Positions 44,330 to 54,651 of a stretch of DNA of 64,000 bases are shown here, piece by piece. The notes beneath the pieces were generated by a model. That model had not been told where the DNA came from. It made no database searches and was given only the letters and a program-made list of their open reading frames with translations. The stretch lies in contig CAMBNY010000004.1 of NCBI GenBank assembly GCA_945869165.1, positions 1-64,000 of the forward strand. The letters are read 5' to 3'. This DNA comes from Comamonas sp. lk. GTDB taxonomy: Bacteria; Pseudomonadota; Gammaproteobacteria; Burkholderiales; Burkholderiaceae_C. Positions within the stretch are counted from its first letter, which is position 1, and every line of letters begins with the position of its first letter. The translations under genes and the position numbers were made by a program.

Positions 44330-45514
44330 ATGTCTATTTCGTCGAAATTTGTGGATTTTTTTGTCCATAGCGTTTGCGCAGTGTTATTAACTTCATTCAT
44401 GCCGCTATTTGCTGCTGACCCTCCTAAAAACAGTGTTGCACCGAGGGCTAGGCCGGCCACGACAATCGAAGTTAGGCCCGCCGCCGCCACGGCAATCGAA
44501 GCTCCAAAACCGAGCCAACCAATCCTAGTGGCACCACTATCGCCAAACACTCAAAGCGCAGTTAATGTCCAAGTCCAAGCTGAGGAAAGGGTGCCGGTTG
44601 CAATTGTGTCGGTTCCAAGTACGCCAGTTAATGGAGTTTTTGGTGTTTTTGATTTTTCTTTGACACTGCCTCGCGGTTGGAGTGTCGGCACCGACGCCCG
44701 AGCCAAAAAAGCGCTTGCAGCTGATGGAAATGATTTGACGCCCATTTTCTCCTTTGAAAGCACCAATGGGGGCATTATTTATGGCACTTGGAGTGTATAC
44801 GACGGTGGCTTGATTTTTTCACCCGAAAGTATCGCAGCTGGTAATCCAGGCATTCCTTCTGCTTGGGGCGTAAAAAAGGAAGATATTCGCAGCTTTGTTT
44901 CGAAAGCAGGACAGATTGACTACGCCGTAATGACTGCATCCGGTCCAGGCGATGGACTATCATTTTCTGCGTCTGGTGATAAACGTATGTCCGCGGTTTG
45001 GATAGATATTCCGTTCGTTTACAAAGACAAAACGGAAGAGCGAAGCGCATGGGCTAAGTTATATTATCGCGGCCCAGTTGAAGGTTCCGCAGAAGCTACG
45101 ACTATCTACGATGCCATTATGGAGGGTATGAGACCGAACGGCGTCGAGCTGCTTAATCTTGTGGAGTACCGTCGCAACTATGCGGCTAAGAATAGAGCTT
45201 CAGCGGCAAAACCTGCTGTATCGCAGATTACTGAAACGAATAAGCCAGTAGACACCTCAAGAGACGTAGCTGCAGCCAAAAAAATGCCTGAATCGGATAA
45301 AACGGTTGAACGTCTAGAGAAGCTTGCGGAGGACTATAAAAAGGGTTTTGATGACCAAAAGAAGGTTTTCGACGAGCAAAAGAAGGTTTTCGACGAGCAA
45401 AAGAAGGTTTTCGATGAGCAAAAGAAGTTTTTCGAAGAACTAAAGAAGGTTGCAGCACGAACGGAAAAAAATGCGCCTGCTCGGTCGCTGATAGACATTT
45501 TTAAGTTTGACTAA
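44330..45514 (+). CDS. exported protein with C-terminal heptad-repeat coiled coil
   Basis: A 394-residue protein with a signal peptide (SISSKFVDFFVHSVCAVLLT, cleavage near FAA-DPP), a Pro/Ala-rich segment (about 35-75), a globular beta-rich region (about 100-280, FDFSLTLPRGWSVGTDARAK at the start) and a C-terminal coiled coil. Residues 341-375 are five near-identical heptads of the type DEQKKVF. The globular region has no recognised domain. ATG 44330 is preferred to a TTG eight codons upstream because it yields a normal signal peptide. It converges with pbpC. Confidence 0.68.
   Translation: MSISSKFVDFFVHSVCAVLLTSFMPLFAADPPKNSVAPRARPATTIEVRPAAATAIEAPKPSQPILVAPLSPNTQSAVNVQVQAEERVPVAIVSVPSTPVNGVFGVFDFSLTLPRGWSVGTDARAKKALAADGNDLTPIFSFESTNGGIIYGTWSVYDGGLIFSPESIAAGNPGIPSAWGVKKEDIRSFVSKAGQIDYAVMTASGPGDGLSFSASGDKRMSAVWIDIPFVYKDKTEERSAWAKLYYRGPVEGSAEATTIYDAIMEGMRPNGVELLNLVEYRRNYAAKNRASAAKPAVSQITETNKPVDTSRDVAAAKKMPESDKTVERLEKLAEDYKKGFDDQKKVFDEQKKVFDEQKKVFDEQKKFFEELKKVAARTEKNAPARSLIDIFKFD
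45350..45454 (+). repeat. 21-bp tandem repeats encoding heptads
   Basis: Five 21-bp units, three of them nearly identical at DNA level (core CAAAAGAAGGTTTTCGACGAG), each encoding one heptad of the coiled coil. The number of units is likely to vary between strains by slippage. Confidence 0.85.
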
Positions 45515-45593
45515 TTGCGAACTTGGACTTGTTCTTTTAGACATTCCTTTGCGACATTTCTACGTCTGGGGCTTTGGGTATGACACGGGATTG

Positions 45594-47816
45594 TCAGCGC
45601 TTACCGATTACACCAGCCCCGCGCACTTCCAAGCGAATGGAATCAAGAACCTCGCCCTTTGCTCCAACAATCTGAACCTCATGGCGACCAGGCCAAGGTA
45701 GCCACTGGGCCTGCGGCCCCTTAGCAAATGGTTTGCCATCCATCAACCAGTGGTTGACCACCCCATCAGCTCCAAAATGCAGGCGCTGGCGGTCCGGCGG
45801 AATATCAGGGTCCAAGGCGATGATGCTGCCATTTGCCGGATAGGAGATGCGCGCAATCGCACGGTCGCGCCTAGCAGCGTTCGGGCCGCTATCGCCTTGA
45901 GACAAGGCGAACTGGCTCTGCTGTGTGCCCTCGATAAACCACTCCATGCGAGGCGCTTCCGTCGCAAGGTCACTAGCCCGCTCAGTTCCGTACCCTACCG
46001 GCAAGGGCGAGGGAGTGCGCGGGAAACTGACCGCCTGACGCACCAGGCCGGCGGGGGGCAGCGGTGCGCGGCTGGGCGTTGCGCGGTGTAAATACTGCAT
46101 CACACTGGCCCACACCGGCGCTGCACCACTGGTGCCGCTGACATCCCACATCGGTGCGCCACTGGCATTGCCAACCCACACGCCGACGGTATATCGTTCA
46201 GAGTAGCCAATAGCCCAGTTGTCACGCATATCTTTGCTGGTGCCGGTTTTGACAGCGCTCCAAAACCGGGTCGCCAGCACGCTGTCGCTGCCAAAAGTAC
46301 GGGCGCGGGCATTGCTGTCGGCAAGAATATCGCCCACGATGAACGCCGCACGTGGATCGACCACGCATGCTGCTGGGGCTGGTTGGACACCGCCCGGCAC
46401 AAACGTGCTTTGGCTAAAGCAACCACGGTTAGCCATAGCACGGTAGGCATTTGTCAGTTGTAACAAAGAAACATCCGCACTCCCCAATGCCAGGCTGTAA
46501 CCGTAATAGTCGCCGGTTTCACGCAGTGACAGACCCAAAGCCGTGAGCTGCTGGTGAAACGCGTCTGGAGAAACCATTACCAGCGTGCGTACCGCCGGCA
46601 CATTGAGGGACGCGCCCAAGGCGGTACGCGTAGAGACCCAGCCTTTGAATTGGTGGTCATAGTTCTGCGGGATATACAAACCGCCAGAGGTTTGGATTTG
46701 CGCTCCAGAGTCATCCAATAAAGACGCCGCCGTAATACGCCGCTGCGCAATGGCTTGGGCATACAGAAATGGCTTGAGCGTGGAGCCGGGCTGGCGCAGC
46801 GCCACCACACCGTCCACCTGGGCAGCGGCACTGAGCGAACCCGAAGACCCCACCCAGGCCAAGACCTCACCGCTCGCGTTGTCCAAGACTAGGACCGCGC
46901 CATCCTCGACATGACGCCCCCGCAATTCACGCAATTGCTGCGTAAGGGACTGCAAAGCCATGCGCTGCAATGGCGCACGCAGGGTGGTCCGCAGCACCTG
47001 AGGCAATGGTTCGCTGCGCTGACGCAGCGCCTGCCGCGCCAAATGGGGGGCAATTCCCTCGCTGGCCGCGAATTCGCGCCGCTGCAGCGCAGCCTGTGCG
47101 AAATAAACCAAACCTTCGCAATCTATCGCTCGGACAGAAACGTCCATAGCTTGCAGTACCGTGCATGCCCGTTGCCCGACCTGCGCGCCGGGCGCGTTGG
47201 GGGCTCGAACGAGGGCTGCGGCTATCGCCGCTTCGCGGTTGTCGAGCCCTGAGGCAGCCTTACCGAACAAAGTTCGGCTCAGCGCGTCAATGCCGACGAG
47301 CTCACCGCGAAAGGGCACCAAATTCAAATAGGCTTCCAATATCTGGTCCTTGCGCCAGCCTCGTTCGAGCATCTGCGCCGACACGGCTTGGCCAATTTTT
47401 TGGACAACGCTGCGCCCGCCCGCCACCCGGCGTAGGTCACCATCAAGCAAGCCCGCCAATTGCATGGTAATAGTGGATGCGCCGCGGGTTTTCTGGCTCC
47501 AAAGATTTGCCCACGCAGCAGCCGATACCCCCTTCCAATCAACGCCGCTGTGTTCGTAAAACCGCTTGTCCTCACTGAAAACCAAGGCCGTTCGCAAAGC
47601 CGGCGATATGTCTTCCAAAGCCAGCCATTGCCCCTTACGCACGGTGTCATCAGCGCGGACACGCTGCAAGAGCACACCATCCCGGTCCAGCACCTGGACG
47701 TCAGAGGCGCGGTATGCCGCTTTGACGTCCCCGTAACGCGGCTGCGCAAGGGCTTGTCCAGCCAAGCAGCCCGTGGCCAACAGGCTCAGCGCCAAGCGCG
47801 CCAGCGGCATGCGCAT
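45594..47816 (-). CDS. pbpC: penicillin-binding protein 1C
   Basis: A 740-residue bifunctional peptidoglycan synthase. It has an N-terminal signal/anchor, then the transglycosylase domain with catalytic Glu82 (VFSEDKRFYEH) and GASTITMQLAGLL, then the transpeptidase domain with SxxK in RQPGSTLKPF and KTGTS, and a C-terminal BiPBP_C domain of about 90 residues. PbpC acts at the periplasmic face of the inner membrane. Its ATG overlaps the stop of the alpha-2-macroglobulin gene by 1 bp (TAATG), the same gene order as yfhM-pbpC in E. coli. Confidence 0.95.
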   Translation of the reverse strand: MRMPLARLALSLLATGCLAGQALAQPRYGDVKAAYRASDVQVLDRDGVLLQRVRADDTVRKGQWLALEDISPALRTALVFSEDKRFYEHSGVDWKGVSAAAWANLWSQKTRGASTITMQLAGLLDGDLRRVAGGRSVVQKIGQAVSAQMLERGWRKDQILEAYLNLVPFRGELVGIDALSRTLFGKAASGLDNREAAIAAALVRAPNAPGAQVGQRACTVLQAMDVSVRAIDCEGLVYFAQAALQRREFAASEGIAPHLARQALRQRSEPLPQVLRTTLRAPLQRMALQSLTQQLRELRGRHVEDGAVLVLDNASGEVLAWVGSSGSLSAAAQVDGVVALRQPGSTLKPFLYAQAIAQRRITAASLLDDSGAQIQTSGGLYIPQNYDHQFKGWVSTRTALGASLNVPAVRTLVMVSPDAFHQQLTALGLSLRETGDYYGYSLALGSADVSLLQLTNAYRAMANRGCFSQSTFVPGGVQPAPAACVVDPRAAFIVGDILADSNARARTFGSDSVLATRFWSAVKTGTSKDMRDNWAIGYSERYTVGVWVGNASGAPMWDVSGTSGAAPVWASVMQYLHRATPSRAPLPPAGLVRQAVSFPRTPSPLPVGYGTERASDLATEAPRMEWFIEGTQQSQFALSQGDSGPNAARRDRAIARISYPANGSIIALDPDIPPDRQRLHFGADGVVNHWLMDGKPFAKGPQAQWLPWPGRHEVQIVGAKGEVLDSIRLEVRGAGVIGKR

Positions 47817-50800
47817 TAGCGGGCAGCCTGCACGCGCACGCGCGCATTGGGCGTTGCACCAAACATCTCCGGCGCATACATGGCCTCTACCCGCGAAGGT
47901 GGTAGAGAAAAATCGCCCACATTGTTCAGGCGTATGGTGTATTCGACCTTGGTAATGCCTTTAGGCAAGTAGCCGTAATAGCCCCGGTAGGACTCAAAAC
48001 TTCGCTCCTCAAATACCGCCCACGCAGACCCTTGCCGGGTCTCGCCCTGGCTCGCAATCTCAGAGTCGCGCCCCAAACCATTGCCCAAAATAGCAGCCCC
48101 GCCGGGTACTGGGTCGGTAAGCGCGACCCAGCTCATATCGGAGCTGGCGTTCACCTCAAGGGTGACGCGCAGCACATCCCCGCGCGTGTAGCTACCTGCA
48201 GGAAGGCTCTTGTTGGCCTGCTCCACCGGCGTAATGGTTTTCCGAATCTGGTAGCCCGCGCTGACCGGCTCTTTGAGCTGCACGGCAGCGATCGACTGCA
48301 AGGTCAACCAAGGTTTGCCAGAGCCTTGGTGGCTCAGCTTGAGCGCCTCGGTCCCCGCAGGTTTATTCCAAGGCAGAAACATGCTGTTATTGCGCAGATT
48401 ACCGCCTATTGCGGGGGCGCCAAAGGCACTCGACTTGTTGCCTTCGCCGGACGCCTCTCCCGCTTTGACACGCTCCACCTTGCTCCAATCAATGGCTGCA
48501 TTAGCGGATCCCATGTTGGACTTGGTGGTGCCAGTGACCGGAGCCGACTCAAAACGCGCGGAAAATTTTTCTAGTGCCAAAGCACCCCACAAGTTAGCCG
48601 TGGTGGTCTGCCAGGCGCCACCCTGCTGTCGATTGATAAAGCCATTGGCCAATCTGCCGGCATCGTCCTTCCAGGCAGGGTCCTCGAGCACCGCCAATAA
48701 CAGTCGCGCGCCATTGACGTCGCCGTTTTGCATCAGCCACCACCAGTAGTCGTCGGCATCGGAACTAAAGCTTAATTTGCTTCCCTGGTAACTGATGCGG
48801 CTGCGCAGAATCTGGCCGGCCTCGGCAAGCCGCTTGTCGCGGTCGGGCACATCAACAACGCGTTTGAGAATGTTGAACCAATCAATCACTGCATGGGTCG
48901 GCCATTGGTTAGGCGCCGCGGTAATGCTATTGAGCATTTTGCCCTGGGCCTTGCCGTAGCGAGAGAGGGCTTCAATCGCAGCGAGTTTGCGCACATCCAG
49001 ATCCTTGCGTGGGCTCCAGCCGTCTCGCTGGATGCGCCCCTCTACGAACGCAGTCAAGCCGCGCTCTAAAGGAGCGCGCGCTTCCTCACTCAGCGCAAAA
49101 ACACGGTTCACACCGGAGGCCTCGTGCGCGGCCGCCAAGACGTAGGCAGCCAGGGTATCGCTGCCTCGGTTACTTTCGCCTTCACGCGGCGGAAAGTAGT
49201 TCACCAGTCCGTCAGCATCCAGGTAACCAGGTAGCTCCGCCACGACTGCCTGCCACGCCTTGGCGTCGCGCAAGCCCACCGCTTTGCTTACTTTTTGCTC
49301 CATGCACGAGAAGGGGTAATTGGCAAACCAGTCACGCACTCCGGGCAATCCTTCGGACAGTCGCGGCTGCAGCACCATCTTCAGGCCGCCACGTCCCGGC
49401 AGCGCGTCCGCCGGGGCGTTCACGTCCAAGGTAAAGGAACCGTCAATTTGCGCCAAGGTCGCCTGCTGGACGGTGAGTGGCACGGCGGGGATGATGCGCT
49501 GCTGCGCTTTGAGGCCATCACGCGCAGCACCAAGCTTGTCCTTGGCTTCTATCTCCCACTGGATGGACTCGAAGCGGGAGAACGCAAGTTGTGCGGGGGC
49601 GGTCACGTTCCACGCCACCTCGCGGGCTTCTCCGGCCGGAATCTCCAAGGTTTGCGGCGCTAACTCTAGCAACGTGGCGCGTGGAGTTACTACGACCTGC
49701 ATAGCCTGTTTGGTAGTGTTACGCAATGTGAATTGCGCGCGGAATTGATCATCCTCGCGTACCAGCGGCGGCAGGCCGCTGATGATTTGCAGGTCCTGGG
49801 TGGCACGGATACTGGTGGAGCCGGTGCCAAACATACCTGTACCCGCATCGGCAATCGCCACGATTTTGAAGGTGGTCAAGGCGTCATTGAGCGGCACCGT
49901 CAGGGTAGCGCTGCCGTTGGCATCGAGCTGCACGCGGGGGTTCCACAACAACAAGGTGTCTAGCAACTCGCGCGTGCCGCTGCGGCCACCACCTCCACCG
50001 GCCGGTACCGCTTTGCGGCCAAAGTGCCTGCGGCCAATGATTTCCATCTGCGCGGTCGAAGTCTCCACGCCCCAGGCCCGGCGCTGCAACATGGCCTCCA
50101 ACAAGTTCCAACTGTCATTGGGCAGCAGTTCCAGCAAAGCCTGGTCCACGGCGACCAAAGCCACTTCGGCGTTGGCCGCTGGCCTCCCATTGGGCAACTT
50201 GACCTGAACCTGTACCCGCGCATTACCGCGAACCGGATAGGTCTCTTTATCAGCCTTGACGCTGACGTCCAATTGGTGTGCCCCGGTTCCCACACGTATC
50301 TCGGCCACGCCAAGGCGGAAGGCAGGCTTGCTCAGATCCACCAAGGTCGTCGGCGCCGTGTATTCCCGCCCCTCGTACCAGAAGGTAGTCCACCATTCCC
50401 GTGGCGCGCGATAGCCCCAAGTGAAAAAACTGTACCAGGGCACCTCGCGCAAACGGCCGCGCAAGGCCAAAACGCTGACAAAGACATTGGGCCCCCAGCC
50501 CTCCTGTACTTTGACTTCCACGGTCGGATCCCGACCGCGTAGCTGTACCACACGGCTTTCAATGACGCCCTCGCGTTCGATCGTTAGCAAGGCAGTCGCC
50601 AGGCGAAACGGTGTACGGACTTGAAAGCGGGCGGTCTCGCCAGGCTCATAGCTTTTCTTTTCCGGCAAGAGGTCAATGCGATCATGGTTATCGCCGCCGA
50701 ACCAGAGTTCGCCTTGCTTGGTGACATACACCGAGCTGGCAGCCTGGCTGCTGTTGCCTGCGCGGTCGGTTGCCGTGACAACCAGCTCCACTTCTCCTGG

Positions 50801-53773
50801 ATCGGACAGTGTGGTTTCGCACATCAGCAGTCCGCGGCTATCGCTTTTACCGGAGCACACACTGCCCAGATCTTTGACCGTGGTCTGGTTGTCATAGGTA
50901 TAAAAGCCGCCCACCATGCGCTTGCGCGCACTGGTCACTATGCGCGCCATGGCACGTACCTGCAAGGCAACGCCCTCTTGCGGTTTACCACCCAGGTCCA
51001 AAGCGAGCGCCTGAAACTTGATCTGTTTGCCGCTGGATAGCCAGTCTTCGGTCTTTATGCCGGCCAACACGGCGGCTGGCCACAGAGTGCGCGTGCTACG
51101 CAGGGTTTGCACTTCGCCATTCGGATCGGAATAACTCGCTTCGAGCAAAAGATCAAGGGGCTGTTTGCCGGTTGCCAGCTGTGTCAGCGTGGTTTTACCG
51201 CTGCCGTTTTTGTCCAAGCGCACTGGCAACTTGTCCGCGACCACGCGCGAATCCGAACTGTTGTTTTCTGATTCCTGCTCGCCGCCAGACACCGCGTCAG
51301 ATCGGTCGCTAGGCGGCTGAAAGCTAAAAGCTTCATAGTCCGCGAAGCTGACGAATTTTGGTCGCAGCATGGCCGATACCTGAACCGGTAGATTAGCCGC
51401 CGGTCCGCCCGATACATAGTTGATTTGCACCTCCACCGGTACGGAGGCGGCATTGACCAACTGTGCGCTACCTGCGGGGTTCACACGGCCCTCGTACACC
51501 GGCAATCGAAACTCTTCCACACGGAACTCGCCTGTGTGGATACTGTGATCATCGGCCTTACTCAATTCAATGCGGTACAGGCCTAGCTTGGCAGTGCGCG
51601 GTATGGCAAAGCTACTTTCGGCACTCTGGCCTCCAGTGGCCGTTTTGCGCCATACCAGTGCTTGGGGATATTCCTGTCCGCTGCCCAAGTGGGTCACCAC
51701 CAGCCGATCAGGTGGTCCACTAGAAAGACCGAAACCCTGCCCGGTCTGGCTACGAATGATGTGCTTCATGGAGACGGTCTCGCCCACACGCAACAAATTC
51801 CGGTCCACGATAGTGTGTGCCCGCTCGTCGGGGTGGGCGACTTGGCTAGTGGGCAGGTTAAAACGCCAAGACTCAATGCCGCGGTTCCAGTCGCTCCACG
51901 TAAAAGCGAGGTCTTCGACCACCCCCTTGCCATCGCCCGCCGGTTGCGGCGCGCGGGCGCTGACGAAATACGCTTGGTGGTAGCTGTTTTCGGTGTTGCA
52001 AGCAGGCGCTTGCGGCGAGATGCCCTCCAGGCGGGCGATGCCAGCAGCATCGGTCTTACCAACGCTAATCTCACGACCGCGGCAATCCGATACACGCACC
52101 ATGGCACCCGCGACGGGTGCACCCTTGTCGAGTGTGGTGACCCAGGCCAAGGCGTTTTCACGCCCCAGCTTGAAATGCACAGCTAGGTTGGTGACCAGCG
52201 CGGAGGTCCTTACGTACATGGTACGCCCGGGCCCATGGCGAGCGTCGAGTAGGGAGGCTCCCAACTTTTGCGAAGCAATTTCTATCACATGGAAGCCGGG
52301 ATCCAGCGGAATACCCACTACTTCAAATGGGCGTGGGTCATTGCCTGCTGTCTTGGGTAAGTCCAGCGTTTTCACGCCGGGCTGGCCCTTTAACAAAGAG
52401 ACCATGCGGGTCTGCACCTCTCTACGGTCGCTTTTATCGATGGATTTGGGGACCGTATTGAGATCGGACACAGCCACCTTGCGTGTCACCGATGCGGTGT
52501 CATAGGTTTGAACCTTTTGAAACCAGGCAATGATTTGTGCGTCATTGACTGGCTTGAGGTCGCTGACCTGCCCGGCCTGCAATCCTTTGACCTGGAGCGA
52601 GGCTTCCACATTGCGCAAGGTAACCGGCAGCAGTGCCACGCCGCCCGGTTCTGCAAAACGCTCCACTACACCGAACGGTGAGGCGGGAAATTTGGCAAGC
52701 GGTGGCAAGGCACCGGTGGACACCTTGAGGGGAAAGGTCGATGCATTGCGCAGACTGCGTCCGCTTTCATCTTTGAAATCCTTGGGTAGCTCCAAACGAA
52801 ATTGCGTCAGCTCGGGCAACACATTAGAAAAACGAATGCTGTTGAGATCCTGTTCATCGCCCTGCCCGCTCCCGCGGGTCTCCTCAAAAACCGGTTTAAA
52901 GCTTTCTTTTTCCGATACCAAACGGACGCCCTCCAGCCATTTTCTCGGTACTGCCGAAGTAAAAGCCAAGGTCATCGGGCGGACCGGAAGGCAAGCACTT
53001 TGCGCGTTCTCCCGCTCGCAGCTGAAACTGGCCGAAAATGGTTCGCGCACCGCAAAGCCAAATCGCTTCTGCGTTGCATTGGTAACCCCCTCTGGGGTGG
53101 CTACGCCCTTGTCAAATACCAGTTGCAGCTTGGCAGAAGGCGTAAGGCGACGATTACAAGCCAGCGTTAAAAAGGCCAGCGGGTTCTGCGCCGCGTCGCG
53201 ATCCCATCCGTGCGCTTTCAGCAAAGCAGCGCGCTCTTTACCTTCGATCAAGCGCACCGCAATGCGCTCACCAAGCCCGTCGACCGCACACCACATATGC
53301 GCCTGCACACTGCCAAGGCTCGCCGCACCCGAAAGGCGTAATGCAAAGTACTGCTCCTCATCCACAGGACTACCGCCATAAGGACGAATGTCCTTCACAA
53401 ACGGCCCACCCGTACTGAAACTGAAGCGATCCGGCCCGCTGAACTCAGCACCTTTTGACGACTTCAAACCGGGCTTTATCTGCGCGCTGCAGCGCATGCC
53501 GGAAGGCAAGTCGTCTTCTACATCAAAAACCCAAGCGCGTTCATTCAACCATCGCCCTGCGCCCTTGAGTGCAAAGCCGTCGGCGCACCGCAGCTCCACC
53601 GGTGCCTCGGCCTTGGGGTCACCGAAGCCAATGACGGCCTCGTCAAATTTAATAACTATCTGCCGAACCTGTGCAATCTCACCCTGAGGAGATGCGCTGC
53701 TGATCTGGAATGCGTGTGCGGCCAAAGCGCTCAGCGCCAGCAATAAGATGGTCAAAAGGGTTTTGATGCGCAT
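47816..53773 (-). CDS. yfhM: bacterial alpha-2-macroglobulin (YfhM-like)
   Basis: A 1985-residue periplasmic protease trap with a Sec signal (MRIKTLLTILLLALSALAAH, cleavage after AHA; no lipobox, unlike E. coli YfhM). The N-terminal part contains the MG-type beta domains, the middle a Gly-rich bait-like stretch, and the thioester motif CMEQ is intact at residues 1490-1493. The thioester links to an attacking protease after bait cleavage. It protects cells when peptidoglycan is damaged, in partnership with PbpC. Its proximity to the exported protease operon is notable. The length is larger than the E. coli protein (about 1650 residues). Confidence 0.95.
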   Translation of the reverse strand: MRIKTLLTILLLALSALAAHAFQISSASPQGEIAQVRQIVIKFDEAVIGFGDPKAEAPVELRCADGFALKGAGRWLNERAWVFDVEDDLPSGMRCSAQIKPGLKSSKGAEFSGPDRFSFSTGGPFVKDIRPYGGSPVDEEQYFALRLSGAASLGSVQAHMWCAVDGLGERIAVRLIEGKERAALLKAHGWDRDAAQNPLAFLTLACNRRLTPSAKLQLVFDKGVATPEGVTNATQKRFGFAVREPFSASFSCERENAQSACLPVRPMTLAFTSAVPRKWLEGVRLVSEKESFKPVFEETRGSGQGDEQDLNSIRFSNVLPELTQFRLELPKDFKDESGRSLRNASTFPLKVSTGALPPLAKFPASPFGVVERFAEPGGVALLPVTLRNVEASLQVKGLQAGQVSDLKPVNDAQIIAWFQKVQTYDTASVTRKVAVSDLNTVPKSIDKSDRREVQTRMVSLLKGQPGVKTLDLPKTAGNDPRPFEVVGIPLDPGFHVIEIASQKLGASLLDARHGPGRTMYVRTSALVTNLAVHFKLGRENALAWVTTLDKGAPVAGAMVRVSDCRGREISVGKTDAAGIARLEGISPQAPACNTENSYHQAYFVSARAPQPAGDGKGVVEDLAFTWSDWNRGIESWRFNLPTSQVAHPDERAHTIVDRNLLRVGETVSMKHIIRSQTGQGFGLSSGPPDRLVVTHLGSGQEYPQALVWRKTATGGQSAESSFAIPRTAKLGLYRIELSKADDHSIHTGEFRVEEFRLPVYEGRVNPAGSAQLVNAASVPVEVQINYVSGGPAANLPVQVSAMLRPKFVSFADYEAFSFQPPSDRSDAVSGGEQESENNSSDSRVVADKLPVRLDKNGSGKTTLTQLATGKQPLDLLLEASYSDPNGEVQTLRSTRTLWPAAVLAGIKTEDWLSSGKQIKFQALALDLGGKPQEGVALQVRAMARIVTSARKRMVGGFYTYDNQTTVKDLGSVCSGKSDSRGLLMCETTLSDPGEVELVVTATDRAGNSSQAASSVYVTKQGELWFGGDNHDRIDLLPEKKSYEPGETARFQVRTPFRLATALLTIEREGVIESRVVQLRGRDPTVEVKVQEGWGPNVFVSVLALRGRLREVPWYSFFTWGYRAPREWWTTFWYEGREYTAPTTLVDLSKPAFRLGVAEIRVGTGAHQLDVSVKADKETYPVRGNARVQVQVKLPNGRPAANAEVALVAVDQALLELLPNDSWNLLEAMLQRRAWGVETSTAQMEIIGRRHFGRKAVPAGGGGGRSGTRELLDTLLLWNPRVQLDANGSATLTVPLNDALTTFKIVAIADAGTGMFGTGSTSIRATQDLQIISGLPPLVREDDQFRAQFTLRNTTKQAMQVVVTPRATLLELAPQTLEIPAGEAREVAWNVTAPAQLAFSRFESIQWEIEAKDKLGAARDGLKAQQRIIPAVPLTVQQATLAQIDGSFTLDVNAPADALPGRGGLKMVLQPRLSEGLPGVRDWFANYPFSCMEQKVSKAVGLRDAKAWQAVVAELPGYLDADGLVNYFPPREGESNRGSDTLAAYVLAAAHEASGVNRVFALSEEARAPLERGLTAFVEGRIQRDGWSPRKDLDVRKLAAIEALSRYGKAQGKMLNSITAAPNQWPTHAVIDWFNILKRVVDVPDRDKRLAEAGQILRSRISYQGSKLSFSSDADDYWWWLMQNGDVNGARLLLAVLEDPAWKDDAGRLANGFINRQQGGAWQTTTANLWGALALEKFSARFESAPVTGTTKSNMGSANAAIDWSKVERVKAGEASGEGNKSSAFGAPAIGGNLRNNSMFLPWNKPAGTEALKLSHQGSGKPWLTLQSIAAVQLKEPVSAGYQIRKTITPVEQANKSLPAGSYTRGDVLRVTLEVNASSDMSWVALTDPVPGGAAILGNGLGRDSEIASQGETRQGSAWAVFEERSFESYRGYYGYLPKGITKVEYTIRLNNVGDFSLPPSRVEAMYAPEMFGATPNARVRVQAAR

Positions 53774-54191
53774 GACGTGGTCATTGATAAGTAATTCAGT
53801 TTAATTCCGCCGGGACATTAGCGGGCATTAATTTAATGCTGGAATATTTGCAGCAAAAAATTCAATTTAACGCATAACGCGTGGGGCGTCAATGAGAATC
53901 CCAGTTCCCACAGCGCCGGGTCGGCGCCCATATTAAACGGATAATGCAACCCCGTTGAAACCCGACGACCCCATTTGATTTATTTTGAACCAAATAAAGT
54001 ATTTAATTATTATTAAGAAAAAGAAAAATATTATTTTAAAAATTTATAACACGATATATTTTTAAAATTCAAGACACGCCGCTATTGCAATTGAGCTGCG
54101 GTGCACTCGGAAGCTTCCACACCAAAACCTATGCGGGCGCTGGAACGTCAGCCAAAGGCGGTCGCTCCACGCCAACGCCTAGCTGCATCGG
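53774..54191. other. AT-rich gene-free stretch upstream of the alpha-2-macroglobulin gene
   Basis: About 420 bp with no gene. From roughly 53985 to 54075 the sequence is almost pure A/T, a sharp contrast to the surrounding DNA. It must contain the promoter of the yfhM-pbpC unit; no specific operator could be named. Confidence 0.5.
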
Positions 54192-54644
54192 CTAGGCAAA
54201 CAAACCTAAGCCATGAAGGGCAGGCAAAACAACGGAAACAATCGCAACCATGCTCAAAGTCAATCGCAGTCCTAACCAATGGTGGAGTACGAAATGGGGG
54301 TAAGTTCTGTAGTCAATGGCCAAGCACAATAAAAGTACTGCGGCCACTGATAGGAGACCCCATTCGCCCTGCACCATCAAGCTGATCCAAGCGAGCAAAC
54401 TTGGCACCACACCCCAAACTAACTGTTGGTTGCTGGGGGGATTTTCCACCATCGTTAATCCCCAGTGGATTGCACCAAGGAAACTGACAATGGTGGCACT
54501 GTAGGCCAGCAAGCTAAAAATAACTGCTGGTCTTTGCGCAGGGGAAACCATAAAGCTCAACGCAGCGAGCCCCATAAAAGGAACGAGTCCAGCAAGCCCT
54601 AACAAACGGCCTACAGAAGAAATGTTATTGCTTGAAAAACGCAT
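54192..54644 (-). CDS. DUF3429 membrane protein
   Basis: A 150-residue integral membrane protein with about five hydrophobic segments. Landmarks of the DUF3429 family are the first helix LLGLAGLVPFMGLA and AIHWGLTM in the middle, where the His-Trp pair is conserved. The start at 54644 gives the family-like short N-terminus; the longer open frame upstream lies in the neighbouring gene. It ends a four-gene unit with the MerR regulator and is often found near photolyase genes; the function is unknown. Confidence 0.82.
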   Translation of the reverse strand: MRFSSNNISSVGRLLGLAGLVPFMGLAALSFMVSPAQRPAVIFSLLAYSATIVSFLGAIHWGLTMVENPPSNQQLVWGVVPSLLAWISLMVQGEWGLLSVAAVLLLCLAIDYRTYPHFVLHHWLGLRLTLSMVAIVSVVLPALHGLGLFA

Positions 54645-54651
54645 AAGGTGT

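Noticed and set aside
45350..45454. Regular 21-bp repeats as a possible CRISPR-like array
   Set aside because: Units are directly adjacent without spacers and code for heptads in frame.
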